A DNA stretch of 59,720 nucleotides from JBBSHS01 sp038232515 (GTDB taxonomy: Bacteria > Actinomycetota > Acidimicrobiia > Acidimicrobiales > JAUJNH01). Position numbers and translations under genes: made by a program. The notes below the pieces were generated by a model. It did not search any database and was not told the DNA's origin. It worked only from the letters and a program-made list of their open reading frames with translations. This document shows, piece by piece, positions 41,392 through 50,365 of the stretch (positions within the stretch are counted from its first letter, which is position 1; each line of letters begins with the position of its first letter). The stretch covers positions 1-59,720 of the forward strand of contig JBBSHS010000004.1 of the NCBI GenBank assembly GCA_038232515.1, in the 5' to 3' direction.

Positions 41392-44183
41392 GTGTTGACC
41401 GGCGGCGTCGTTGCCACCTTTGTGGGCGCGGACCTGGCCGGGGGACCACCGGTTCTGGCCTTGTATCGGCCGGGCGAGGACGCGTCCGTCGACGGTGCTG
41501 GCATCGAGATGGCCAGGCCGGTCGGGCGCAGCGTGCGCCGGTCAATGGCGGGAGGCAGCCGTGCCCGGGTGGACGAGGTGCTCGCCGAGCTGGTGGCTTT
41601 GCCGGTCGACGCCGACGTGACGCCATCGGTCGGGGCGTGGTCGGTGGCGGCCAAGACGGCGGTTGACCTGGTGGCCAGGGCCGGCTCCGGCCCGCTCTGA
41701 CACCGGCGGGGACTGCGGGTTGGGCGGTCGGGCCGCTCGACCCGGCCGATCACCGACGACTGGTCGAGCTGGCCGAGGCCCTACCTGTGGAGGCGTTCGC
41801 CGTGGTCGTGCCCGGCCGGGGCCCGCTGCAGGTGCAGGCGCCCGACGCTGCGGTGGAGGGCTTCTTCGACGCGGTGGCCGATGCCCTGGTACGCACCTCG
41901 GCGGCCGGGATGGTCGGTGGGGCCTCGTTCGCTGACCGGGACGCGGCGGTGGTGCCGAGCGCAGAGGTGGCGGCGTGGCTGGACGGGCTGGGGGCCGGCT
42001 TGGGGGGCGGAGCGGTTCCCGGTCTACGGGTAACCGCGCCGGAGGGTCTCGACGGCGGTTTCACCGCCGTCGTCCAGCTGCGGAGCCACGTCGATCCGAG
42101 CTTGGTGGTCGATGCCGCCGAGCTCTGGTCGGCGCCGTCGGTGGTGCTCGAACGGCTGGGCGTCGATGCCGAGGCCGACCTGCTCGTGGGTCTACGGCGA
42201 CTGGCCCGGGCGTGGCCCGCCGCCGCCCCCCTGCTGGAGCAGACCCGCCCCGAGATGCTGGTGTTGGGCGACGACGACGCCATGGACCTGGTCGGCCCGG
42301 CGGCCGAGGCGGTGGCCTCGGCGGGCGTCGAAGTGCTGTGGCCGACCGATCTGGGGGCCGGGGAGATACGGCTACGGGCGATGGTCGGCACCCCGTCGCC
42401 AGCGGCGGTCACCGAAGGGGGCCTCAGCCTGGACGGGCTGGTGCAGGTCCGTCTGGAGGCGACTATGGACGGGCGGGCGTTGACCACGGCCGAGCTGGAG
42501 GCGCTCGCCGAAGCGAAGCGGCCGATGGTCAGGCTCCGGGGCCGTTTCGTGCTCGTCGACCCGGCCCTGATCGAGCGGATGCGCCGGGCCGGGGCTCGCC
42601 CGGTCCCGTTTGCCCAAGCGCTCGCCGCCGCGCTGTCCGGCTCGATAGCCGACGGACCGGGAGGCGAGATCGAGGCGTCGTGCGAGGGGCCGGTGGCCAG
42701 GATCGCCGGGCAGTTGGCGGCCGCCCGAGACCAGGCGGAGGCCGACCATGAGCTGGCCGAGCCGCCCGGGCTGGCGGCGACACTGCGTCCCTACCAGCGC
42801 CGCGGGCTGGCGTGGATGGCCGCGTTGGCCGGAGCCGGCCTGGGCGGCTGCCTGGCCGACGACATGGGCCTGGGCAAGACCATCCAGACCCTCGCCCTGC
42901 ACCTGCACCGCCACGACGTGTTGGGCCCGGGCGCCGGCCCGATGCTCGTTGTGTGCCCGGCCACGCTGCTGTCGAACTGGCAGCGGGAAGCGGAGCGCTT
43001 CGCCCCCTCGGTCACGGTGCGCCGCTACCACGGCGGCGGCCGGGACCTCGACCATGTCGCCTCCGACGAGGTGGTTCTCGCCACCTACGGCGTCGTACGC
43101 CGGGACCGTGACGCCCTCGCCGACGTGGATTGGGGCCTGGTCGTGGCCGACGAGGCCCAGCACGTCAAGAACCCACTGTCGCGGACCGCCCGGGAGCTCC
43201 GCCACATCCCCGGTGGCACGAGGCTGGCGCTTACCGGCACCCCGGTCGAGAACCGTCTCACCGAGCTGTGGGCCATCTTGGACTGGACGGTCCCCGGCCT
43301 GCTTGGCCCGCTTGAGGACTTCCGCCACCGGGTGGCCGTGCCCGTCGAGCGTCACCGCGACCCCAAGGCCACGGCGGCGTTGGCCCGGGTGGTGCGCCCG
43401 TTCCTGCTCCGGCGGCACAAGCTCGATCCGGGCATCGCTCCAGAGCTGCCGCCCAAGGTCGAGACCGATGAGGTCGTACCGCTCACCGCCGAGCAGGCCA
43501 CCCTCTACGCCGCGGTGGTCAAAGAGATGCTGGCCGAGATCGCAGCTGCGCAGGGCATGGCCCGACGGGGGCTGGTCCTCAAGCTGCTGACCGCCCTCAA
43601 ACAGGTGTGCAACCACCCGGCCCACTACCTCGGCCAGAAGGGCCCGTTGGCCGGCCGGTCGGGCAAGCTCGACACCCTGGACGAGCTGCTGGCGGCCATG
43701 GCCGACGCCGGCGAGCAGGTCCTCATCTTCAGCCAGTACGTGGCCATGGGCCGCCTCCTCGAGCGCCATCTGACCGATGCCGGCACGGCGTCGCTGTTCC
43801 TCCACGGCGGGGTCCCGGTGGCGAAGCGCCAGGCGATGGTCGACCGCTTCCAGGCCGGCGAGGCGCCCGTCCTGCTGTTGTCGCTCAAGGCCGGAGGCAC
43901 CGGCCTGAACCTCACCGCCGCCACTCAGGTCGTCCATTACGACCGGTGGTGGAACCCGGCAGTCGAGGACCAGGCCAGCGACCGGGCCTGGCGGATCGGC
44001 CAGGACCGGACCGTCCAGGTGCACCGCCTGGTCACCGAAGGCACCGTCGAGGACAGGATCGCCGCCCTCCTCACGGCCAAACGCGAGCTGGCCGACGCCG
44101 TGATCGGCGGCGGCGAGGCGTGGCTGTCGGAGCTGTCCGACCATGACCTGGCCGAGCTCGTCACCCTCCAGAGGACGCCGTGA
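41392..44183 (+). CDS. SNF2-family DEAD/H helicase-like ATPase, one apparent frameshift
   Basis: The N-terminal part (GTG 41392, VVATFVGADLAGGPPVLALY) ends at TGA 41698-41700. The next frame continues without overlap as TPAGTAGWAVGPLDPADHRR and VEAFAVVVPGRGPLQVQAPD, so one base is missing near 41695 and the gene is really one of about 930 codons. Motifs are LADDMGLGKTIQTLAL (I), VCPATLLSNWQREAERFAP (Ia), VVADEAQHVKN (II, DEAQ), LALTGTPVENRLTELW (III), LIFSQYVAMGRLLERHL (IV), LLLSLKAGGTGLNLTAATQV (V) and DRAWRIGQDRTVQVHRL (VI). It is a DNA-dependent translocase, encoded with a SWIM protein. Cellular role unknown. Confidence 0.85.
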
Positions 44184-45490
44184 CCGGCGGGGCCGGTCCC
44201 CCGCCGACCGGCCCGGCCCGAGAGGCACGCCTCGCCCAGATCCGCGAGCGCATGGCCGGCCTCGACGAGGCCCGGCAGCTGGCCCGGGACCGCGCCCGCG
44301 GCCAGGGCCGCAAGCCCGGCGGGCGGACGGCGTTCGGCACCACCTGGTGGGGCCGGGCATGGGTTGACGCCCTCGAGCACCGGGCCCGCCTCGACCCCAA
44401 CCGGCTGCCCCGAGGCCGGACCTACGCCCGCACCGGCAAGGTCGGCCCGCTCATCTCTCAGGCCGGTGAGGTACGCGCCCCCGTGTACGGGAACCGGATG
44501 TCGGCCTACCGGGTCCGCGTCCGGGTCCGGCCCTTCACCGAGCCCGAATGGGACCGGGTCCTCGACGGAGTGGCGGCCAAGGCCGGCCACGCCGCTGCCC
44601 TGCTCGACGGCGAGCTCACTCCCGCCATCGCCGACGACATCGCCGACGCCGGCCTGTCGCTGCTGCCCGGCCCCGGCGAGATCGGCACCACCTGCACCTG
44701 CCCGGACTGGGCCAACCCGTGCAAGCACGCCGCCGCCGTCTGCTACCTGGCCGCCGAGCTCCTCGACCGCGACCCCTTCACCGTCCTGCTCCTGCGGGGC
44801 CGCACCCGCGAGGAAGTCCTGTCCGGCCTGCGGTCCCGCCGTCGAGAGGCCATCGCCACCGACCCGGTCACCCGGCCACGGTCCGGGTCGAACCACACCG
44901 TCACCGCCCGCTCGCTCAGCGGGCGCGCCGCCGGCCCGCCACCCCGGCCGCCGCTCCCGCCGGAGCATGCCGGCCGGCCGGCGCCGTTGCTCAGCGACCC
45001 TCCCGCCTCGGCCGGCGTCACCGCCGCCCAGATCTGCGACCTCGCCGCCGACGCCGCCCAGCGGGCCCTGGCCCTCGCCACCGGCGACAGCGACGGCGGC
45101 CTGGGCCTGTCGTTCGAGCACGACCTGGCCCGGCGCGCTGACCCGCTCATCGGCACGCCGGCCTTCGCCGGTCTCGCCCGCCGGGCCCAAATCCCCGAGC
45201 GGCGCCTCCTGCGTCTGGCGCTCGGCTGGCGCCACGGCGGACCACCCGGCGTCACCATCCTGGATGACACTTGGGAACCTCCGGCCGACGCCCTCGACGA
45301 AGCCCGCCAGGCCCTCGTCGCCGCCGGCCTCGCCACCCGCCCCCGTGCCAACGCCAACTCGGTCCAAGCTGGCCCTCTTCAGCTCCGCCTCGGCCGCGAC
45401 GGCCGGTGGTACAGGCTCGAACGCCGAGCGGGCGGCTGGGACCTCACCGCCCGGCCGTCAGCGGACCCGGCGACGTTGCTGCATGTCTGA
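44180..45490 (+). CDS. SWIM zinc-finger protein, partner of the SNF2 helicase
   Basis: A 436-residue protein starting at GTG 44180 inside the helicase stop (GTGA). The conserved N-terminal block is RTAFGTTWWGRAWVDALEHR, RGRTYARTGKVGPLISQAGE and VYGNRMSAYRVRVRVRPFTE. The SWIM motif CTCPDWANPCKHAAAVCY (CxC...CxH) chelates zinc and is thought to bind DNA or protein. The C-terminal half contains an Arg/Pro-rich linker and a helical domain (AAQICDLAADAAQRALALAT). SNF2 plus SWIM pairs are conserved in actinobacteria and cyanobacteria but uncharacterised. Confidence 0.88.
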   Translation: MTGGAGPPPTGPAREARLAQIRERMAGLDEARQLARDRARGQGRKPGGRTAFGTTWWGRAWVDALEHRARLDPNRLPRGRTYARTGKVGPLISQAGEVRAPVYGNRMSAYRVRVRVRPFTEPEWDRVLDGVAAKAGHAAALLDGELTPAIADDIADAGLSLLPGPGEIGTTCTCPDWANPCKHAAAVCYLAAELLDRDPFTVLLLRGRTREEVLSGLRSRRREAIATDPVTRPRSGSNHTVTARSLSGRAAGPPPRPPLPPEHAGRPAPLLSDPPASAGVTAAQICDLAADAAQRALALATGDSDGGLGLSFEHDLARRADPLIGTPAFAGLARRAQIPERRLLRLALGWRHGGPPGVTILDDTWEPPADALDEARQALVAAGLATRPRANANSVQAGPLQLRLGRDGRWYRLERRAGGWDLTARPSADPATLLHV

Positions 45491-45917
45491 GGCCGGCCGC
45501 CGTCGGCCGCCCGGTCAGTCCGGCACTTCCCCTCGGTTTGACCGAGGAGGGTGTGACGCTGTTGGTGCCTTGTTGTTGGGACCGGCGCGAGACCTTGGTC
45601 GATGTCCCCGAGCACCGAGGGCAGCTGTGCCCGGGCCACTGTTGCCAGACCTTGACGTCGACGCCGTCGGGTATTGGCGGGTAGTCGGCGTCGATGCAGT
45701 AGGTGGTGTCCGTCGACTTCGCCGACGGCGTTCCAGCTTCCGGCCAGCTTGACCCCGGCGTCGCCCCCGAGCACGGGACATGCCCAAAGATGAAAGGCCG
45801 GCACGAAGGCCCATCACGCAACCTCCCGGCCGCACGGCCAGGCGGTACGGCAGCGCGCCGGGCTCGACCGTGCTCGGTGGCCGGCGAGTGGCCGTCGAGC
45901 AGCTCACGTCGAGTGTG
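45491..45917. other. 427-base stretch without a recognisable gene
   Basis: It starts at the SWIM gene stop and ends at the toxin stop. Apart from a 7-bp hairpin (CCTCGGT/ACCGAGG, 45531-45547) that could terminate the helicase operon, nothing is seen. Open frames lack motifs. Confidence 0.45.
45531..45547. terminator. Short perfect hairpin after the SNF2-SWIM operon
   Basis: CCTCGGT (45531-45537) and ACCGAGG (45541-45547) pair exactly around TTG, 41 bases behind the SWIM gene stop. No T-run follows, so termination is inferred from position only. Confidence 0.4.
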
Positions 45918-46250
45918 CTACCGCAGCTCGGCGGCCAGCCAGTGAGCCCAGGAGCCGGGGTCAGCGTTAGCGGCCGCCCACCGGTCGATGACCTCGACGA
46001 GTTTCGAGCTCAGCGAAGAGGCCGGCCACCAGGCCTTGCGCACGAACAGCACTGGGCAGATGGTGACGGCGGCGAAGTCGCTTGCGTTCTCGGTCACGAT
46101 CGCTCGATGTTCGGGTGCGGCCAGTTGCACGAGCATGCCGTCGGGAAGGTTGTGGGCGCCGAGCCGGGCCGGCGTGTTGGCGTCATGGCCGGCGGCCTCA
46201 AGAAGCTCGGCGACGATGGGCGGCAGCATCGAGTCGACGAGGAATCTCAA
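45918..46250 (-). CDS. DUF5615/PIN-like toxin
   Basis: A 110-residue protein with MRFLVDSMLPPIVAELLEAA, GHDANTPARLGAHNLPDGML, HRAIVTENASDFAAVTI and CPVLFVRKAW. The opening DSMLP and the TENASDF motif are characteristic of the PIN-like DUF5615 family, predicted ribonucleases in toxin-antitoxin pairs. The acidic positions (D6, D in NLPDG, E and D in TENASDF) would hold the metal. Its ATG overlaps the stop of the upstream antitoxin gene (ATGA). It is close to tRNA-Ser and gene-poor sequence, a common setting for TA modules on accessory DNA. Confidence 0.85.
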   Translation of the reverse strand: MRFLVDSMLPPIVAELLEAAGHDANTPARLGAHNLPDGMLVQLAAPEHRAIVTENASDFAAVTICPVLFVRKAWWPASSLSSKLVEVIDRWAAANADPGSWAHWLAAELR

Positions 46251-46669
46251 GCACGAAGCCGCTCACGCTCGGCCGAGACGCGTTCGACCTCCTCCAGGGC
46301 TCGGTCGTTTGACTGGATCCGCGCTTCGATCTCCTCGCGGTGAGCGGCGGCATAGCCGAGCGCGATCACGACTTGGCGTTCGTGGATGCCGAACTGGTGG
46401 GCCAGTGTCGCTATCCGTTCGGCTTCTGAGCCGGTGACGTGCCGGAGGGCGCCGACAATCTCCCAGACGTCGGGTCCTCCGCCGAGCGCGGCCCGCCGAC
46501 CATGGGGGCCGGCCTTGAAGACGATGCCCGGATGCGCCGCGCAGGCAAGCCCTTCGCGTACGTACCGCTCGACCAGCTCGGTGATGGTCGTGGCCTCTGC
46601 CGAGGCGGCGTCCGCGAGCTGCCTGCGGACGCTGTCGGCGAGTCGAACGCTTGTGTTTGACCTGGCCAT
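46247..46669 (-). CDS. Antitoxin (ribbon-helix-helix plus DUF433-like)
   Basis: A 140-residue protein in front of the toxin gene. The N-terminus SNTSVRLADSVRRQLADAAS plus ITELVERYVREGLAC is a ribbon-helix-helix DNA-binding unit. The middle (HPGIVFKAGPHGRRAALGGG, PDVWEIVGALRH) resembles the DUF433 part found with DUF5615 toxins, and the C-terminus is helical (GIHERQVVIALGYAAAHREE). It is expected to bind its own promoter and neutralise the toxin. ATG 46669; the promoter should lie in the following 30-60 bases. Confidence 0.85.
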   Translation of the reverse strand: MARSNTSVRLADSVRRQLADAASAEATTITELVERYVREGLACAAHPGIVFKAGPHGRRAALGGGPDVWEIVGALRHVTGSEAERIATLAHQFGIHERQVVIALGYAAAHREEIEARIQSNDRALEEVERVSAERERLRA

Positions 46670-47335
46670 GGTGACCTCACTCGGCCCTGTAATACGCTGT
46701 CATGCAGAGACTACAGGGCATGGATGACCGCCGCTCTCGTCGGCCACCTGGCGGAGTGCGAACATCCTGGGTCTCGCCGGCCGAACGTCGGGCGGAAGCG
46801 TCTCGAGTGCCATATCCGGCCCCACCGCACCCAGTCCAAAGTCGTGGGCTACTCGATAGAAGCGGGTTCCAGGATGGGTTGAGCGGGTCGTCTGTCGAAG
46901 TGCGCGGGGGATGGCCGGCTTACGGAATGCCCGTTCTCAAGAATGACGGAAGAGTCGGTGAGGCCCTTCTGTGCGAGGAATATCAGCCGGTTCGGCTTAG
47001 TCGCAAGGCTTTTCCATGTCCTCCGGTTACCCGTATTGACCACCGCTTACGATCTGATCGGGCTGTTGGCGAGTTTAGTTTAGTTTCGAATCAATGCGGG
47101 CATCGGCCCCGACCGTACACCCGGTGGCCCGGGCAGGAGCACACCCGGCGGGGCAGCGACTTCAGCGTGGCGTAGGGACGACGTGAAGGGGGCATCTTGC
47201 CCGTTGACGCAGAACACCGCCGTCGGCTGACCCACCGGCCGCATCGGTCGACGGCTCTGGGTTTGCCGACACCCCGTACTGACGTGGGACTTCTCTTGAT
47301 CGTCCCGCCGGTGGGTGACCTATGCTGGGTCAACG
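46670..47335. other. 666-base stretch between antitoxin gene and tRNA-Ser
   Basis: No convincing gene. The part from about 46850 to 47100 is visibly richer in A and T than the rest of the window, pointing to foreign origin or a decayed gene. The tRNA-Ser promoter occupies the last 40 bases. Confidence 0.45.
47296..47326 (+). promoter_or_regulatory. Probable tRNA-Ser promoter
   Basis: TTGATC at 47296-47301 and TATGCT at 47321-47326 resemble -35 and -10 boxes (19-base spacer, slightly long) and lie directly upstream of the tRNA at 47336, consistent with a start just inside or before the mature 5' end. Confidence 0.5.
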
Positions 47336-47420
47336 GGAGAGGTGCGAGAGCGGCCGAATCGGCCTCACTGCTAATGAGGTGACCTTCACGGGTCCGAGGG
47401 TTCAAATCCCTCCCTCTCCG
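47336..47420 (+). tRNA. tRNA-Ser(GCT)
   Basis: Acceptor GGAGAGG (47336-47342) pairs with CCTCTCC (47413-47419), discriminator G47420. The anticodon arm is CCTCA-CTGCTAA-TGAGG with anticodon GCT at 47370-47372. There is a long variable arm (class II) and a T-arm GAGGG-TTCAAAT-CCCTC. CCA is not encoded. It reads AGC/AGT serine codons. Confidence 0.95.
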
Positions 47421-47628
47421 CTCGTACACGGATGGTGCGCTCGTCCAGAACGCAAGTGCAGGCCCAGGCCGCACTCCTACATCCCGGTTTCCAGCCACCG
47501 AAAACGAGCGGGGCCAGAGCTCGGCGTGGTACCACCGCTGGTCGACGTGTGCTCAGGTCGCAGATCGTCTCCTCAGATCGGAGACTGCCCTCTTGCAGAC
47601 CCATCGCTCCGCTCGACAGCAGGGGTGA

Positions 47629-48360
47629 TCAGCCAGTGTTGACGACCCTGAAGGCCTCGGCCAATCGGCCCGGCTCCCAGCCGGCGTGGCTGGCCGTGCC
47701 TTGGGCCCAGCCGCGGATGAAGCCGGTTAGGTCTTCCATGTGCGCCGTCTGGCTGGCATGGGCCCGAAGGGCAGCCACCTTGTCGTCCATGGCAGCGGTG
47801 ATGTCGACGTAGGTCGACGGCCCTGCGCTCGGCGTCCCCATCAACCACACTTCGTCCACGGTCCATGGCTCCAGGCCTTCTTCGGCCAGGACCCGGTGGG
47901 CGAACGGATTGCGGGCGTCGGGGTACACGGCGCAGAGGGTGGCCTCACCGGCAGCCAGGTGGTCGGGGTGGCTGGCGTAGACGCGCTCGAAGTTGCGTTC
48001 GGGCGACTGGGTCACCACCCGCTGGGGCCGCACCTGGCGGATGACGCGGCTGATGTCGCGCCGCAGGTCATGGCTGACGTACAACGCCCCATCCGGGTAG
48101 CCGAGAAATGTCACGTCCTTGACCCCGACGGCTGCTGCGGCGGAGCGCTGCTCGGCCCGCCGGATACAGCCGATCTCTGCCCGGGGCACAGCCGGATCGA
48201 AACCACCGGCATCGCCGTCGGTGACGATGCAGTAGCGCACGTCGATGCCAGCCGATACCCACACGGCAACGCTGCCCGACGCCCCAAAATCCACGTCGTC
48301 TGGGTGCGCGGTGACCACGAGGATCCGCTCTGGTTGGCCGTCTTCCTGCTCATGGGGCAC
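47629..48360 (-). CDS. PIG-L family deacetylase (MshB/LmbE-like)
   Basis: A zinc-dependent N-acetyl-sugar deacetylase of about 243 residues. The first strand carries ILVVTAHPDDVDFGASGSVA (AHPDD binds zinc), then YCIVTDGDAGGFD, AEQRSAAAAVGVKDVTFLGY, PDGALYVSHDLRRDISRVIR, VVTQSPERNFERVYASHPDH (third zinc ligand in SHPDH) and a C-terminal AALRAHASQTAHME. Relatives act in mycothiol synthesis (MshB), on GlcNAc-PI or on teicoplanin-like substrates. GTG 48360 (VPHEQEDGQPERILVV) is the most sensible start; the frame is open further upstream. No other mycothiol gene adjoins it. Confidence 0.9.
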   Translation of the reverse strand: MPHEQEDGQPERILVVTAHPDDVDFGASGSVAVWVSAGIDVRYCIVTDGDAGGFDPAVPRAEIGCIRRAEQRSAAAAVGVKDVTFLGYPDGALYVSHDLRRDISRVIRQVRPQRVVTQSPERNFERVYASHPDHLAAGEATLCAVYPDARNPFAHRVLAEEGLEPWTVDEVWLMGTPSAGPSTYVDITAAMDDKVAALRAHASQTAHMEDLTGFIRGWAQGTASHAGWEPGRLAEAFRVVNTG

Positions 48361-48564
48361 GGCATCACAACGTACCGGCCCGCCGCAGCCACCAGGCGCA
48401 ACAGGGAAGTCAACATCGGCTCGTACAGGGCCAGGTCCGGAGGCGTCACCTCGTCGATTGGTCCAGGCCGACGGGCGCCTCGTCGGCTCGCAGGACGAGC
48501 ACGTGCCGACCATCCGAGGCACCGCTTGATGATCCCGTTCAGCGCCCAGCCTCGCCGCCACCCT

Positions 48565-50316
48565 TCAGCGGTAGGCCGCCGCCTGGATGCCGTACAACTC
48601 GGCGTACTGCCCGCCCCGGCCCAGGAGTTCGTCGTGGGCACCGACGTCGACGACCCGGGAACCGTCGAGCACGACGATCAGGTCGGCCATGCGCACCGTG
48701 GAGAACCGGTGCGAAACCAGGATCGTGATGCGGCCGTCCTCCGACACACCCCTCGCTCCGGCGGCGTAGCGCTCGAAAAGAGCGTGCTCGGTCTCCGCGT
48801 CCAGCGCCGCGGTGGGTTCGTCGAGCACCAGCAGCAAGGGTCCATCGCGCATGAAGCCCCGGGCCAGCGCCAGCTTCTGCCACTGCCCGAACGACACCTC
48901 CACCCCCTCCGGCCACGTCGGGCCGAGTTGGGTCTCCAAGCCGGAGCGAAGCCGGGCCACGACGTCGTCGGCTCCTGCCCGCTCGATGGCCCGTGCGACG
49001 GCGCCGGTGTCGTCCAGCCGGGGCACGTCGCCCACCCCCACCGAATGACGGGCCTGGAACTCGAAGCGGAAGAAGTCCTGGTAGGCACCGGCCAGGCGTG
49101 AGCGCCACTCGTCGGCCGGCATCCTGGCCAGGGCCATACCGTCCACCAGGATGCGGCCCGATGTCGGCTCGTAGAACCTTGACAGCAGCTTCACCAGCGT
49201 GGTCTTGCCGGCGCCGTTCTCGCCCACCACCGCCACGACTGCGCCTGCCGGCAGCTTGAGCGAGACGTCCTCCAGAACCAGACGGGAGGTGCCCGGGTAT
49301 GAGAACGAGATGTTCTGGAACGTGATGCCATCCGTGAGGCGCATCGGCACCGGTTGGTCGGCGTCGGCCTTCAGCGAAGCGACGTAGTCCTCGAGCCAGG
49401 CCAGCCGTCGAGACCCGTCCATCCAGATGCCGCGCAAGAAGCCGACCTCCCCCACCGTCGCCCCTATGTAGGACGACAGGCGGGAGCCGGCGGCCAGCAC
49501 CAGCAGCACGTCCTGGGCCGGACGGTGGAGACCTGACGTCACGAAGACGACCCCGCCCACATAGGCCGAGCCGAACACCGCCCATGCCAACGTGTGCCAC
49601 ACCGCCGAGGCGCGGCGGGCGGCGCCGACGGGGCCGTACCAGCGCTCCCAGGCCGCCCGCCGATCGACCGCCAGCCGGGGGCCGATGCCGGTGACCCGCA
49701 CCTCCTTGCCGGGCAGCGCCGTCGTCGCCACGGTGAAGAGGTGGCGGCCCAGTCGCTCGTGCGACGCGCTCTTCTCGAAGGCGGCCCGCTCGACTGCGGG
49801 ACGCCAGGTCGACGAGAGCACCGTGGGCAGCGCGAACAGGGCCAGCAGCGCCAGCAGCGGGTGAACCGACATGAGCAGCGCCACCGTGACGGCCAGGCGC
49901 AGGATCCACCCGCACGTCGAGAACAGCGACATGTACATGTGGTCGAGCACGAACACCTGATCGCGCAGCACTGACAGGCGATCGAGGTAGTCGGGACGCT
50001 CCTGGTGGGCGATGGTCGTGACCGACGCCTGCAGCCCGGCCACGTGCGACTCCAGGGCGATCGTCACCTTGTCACGGAAGCGGCGCTGCATCCGGGTCGA
50101 AACCGTCCGCAGGAACCAGGTGGCAACCACGGAGACGGCCATGCCCAGAGCCGCCACCTCGATTAGGCCGCGCCGCGACTGCAGAACGCCCTCGCCCAGC
50201 AGCTTGAGCCAGACGGCGATGAGGGCGTCGGGCAGCGCGGCCACCAGAGACAACACGAAGGCGGCGAGGATCAGCGCCGGCTCGTGCTGGTACCCGAGCT
50301 TGCACAGCCGCCACAT
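48565..50316 (-). CDS. ABC exporter half-transporter (second of a pair)
   Basis: A 583-residue membrane protein with an N-terminal six-helix exporter domain (LILAAFVLSLVAALPDALIA, VAALGMAVSVVATWFL, LAVTVALLMSVHPLLALLAL) and a C-terminal ATPase: GENGAGKTTLVKLLSRFYEP, Q-loop GAYQDFFRFEF, signature VSFGQWQKLALARGF, LLLVLDEPTAALDAE and ILVSHRFSTVRMADLI. The signature is SFGQWQ rather than LSGGQ, as in a known actinobacterial subgroup, which may make this the catalytically weaker half. The ATG at 50316 is the first usable start, 48 bases behind the stop of the upstream half. It probably works as a heterodimer; substrate unknown. Confidence 0.9.
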   Translation of the reverse strand: MWRLCKLGYQHEPALILAAFVLSLVAALPDALIAVWLKLLGEGVLQSRRGLIEVAALGMAVSVVATWFLRTVSTRMQRRFRDKVTIALESHVAGLQASVTTIAHQERPDYLDRLSVLRDQVFVLDHMYMSLFSTCGWILRLAVTVALLMSVHPLLALLALFALPTVLSSTWRPAVERAAFEKSASHERLGRHLFTVATTALPGKEVRVTGIGPRLAVDRRAAWERWYGPVGAARRASAVWHTLAWAVFGSAYVGGVVFVTSGLHRPAQDVLLVLAAGSRLSSYIGATVGEVGFLRGIWMDGSRRLAWLEDYVASLKADADQPVPMRLTDGITFQNISFSYPGTSRLVLEDVSLKLPAGAVVAVVGENGAGKTTLVKLLSRFYEPTSGRILVDGMALARMPADEWRSRLAGAYQDFFRFEFQARHSVGVGDVPRLDDTGAVARAIERAGADDVVARLRSGLETQLGPTWPEGVEVSFGQWQKLALARGFMRDGPLLLVLDEPTAALDAETEHALFERYAAGARGVSEDGRITILVSHRFSTVRMADLIVVLDGSRVVDVGAHDELLGRGGQYAELYGIQAAAYR

Positions 50317-50365
50317 CGAGCGCAGGGCGGGCGGCAGGTCGTCGTCGGCGCCATTGCGCGAGCGG

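Noticed and set aside
42372..44360. 662-codon minus-strand frame
   Set aside because: Shadow of the SNF2 helicase, which has all helicase motifs on the plus strand.
46702..47175. 157-codon frame between the TA pair and tRNA-Ser
   Set aside because: Translation lacks motifs and crosses the AT-richer pocket with erratic composition; no ribosome-binding site.
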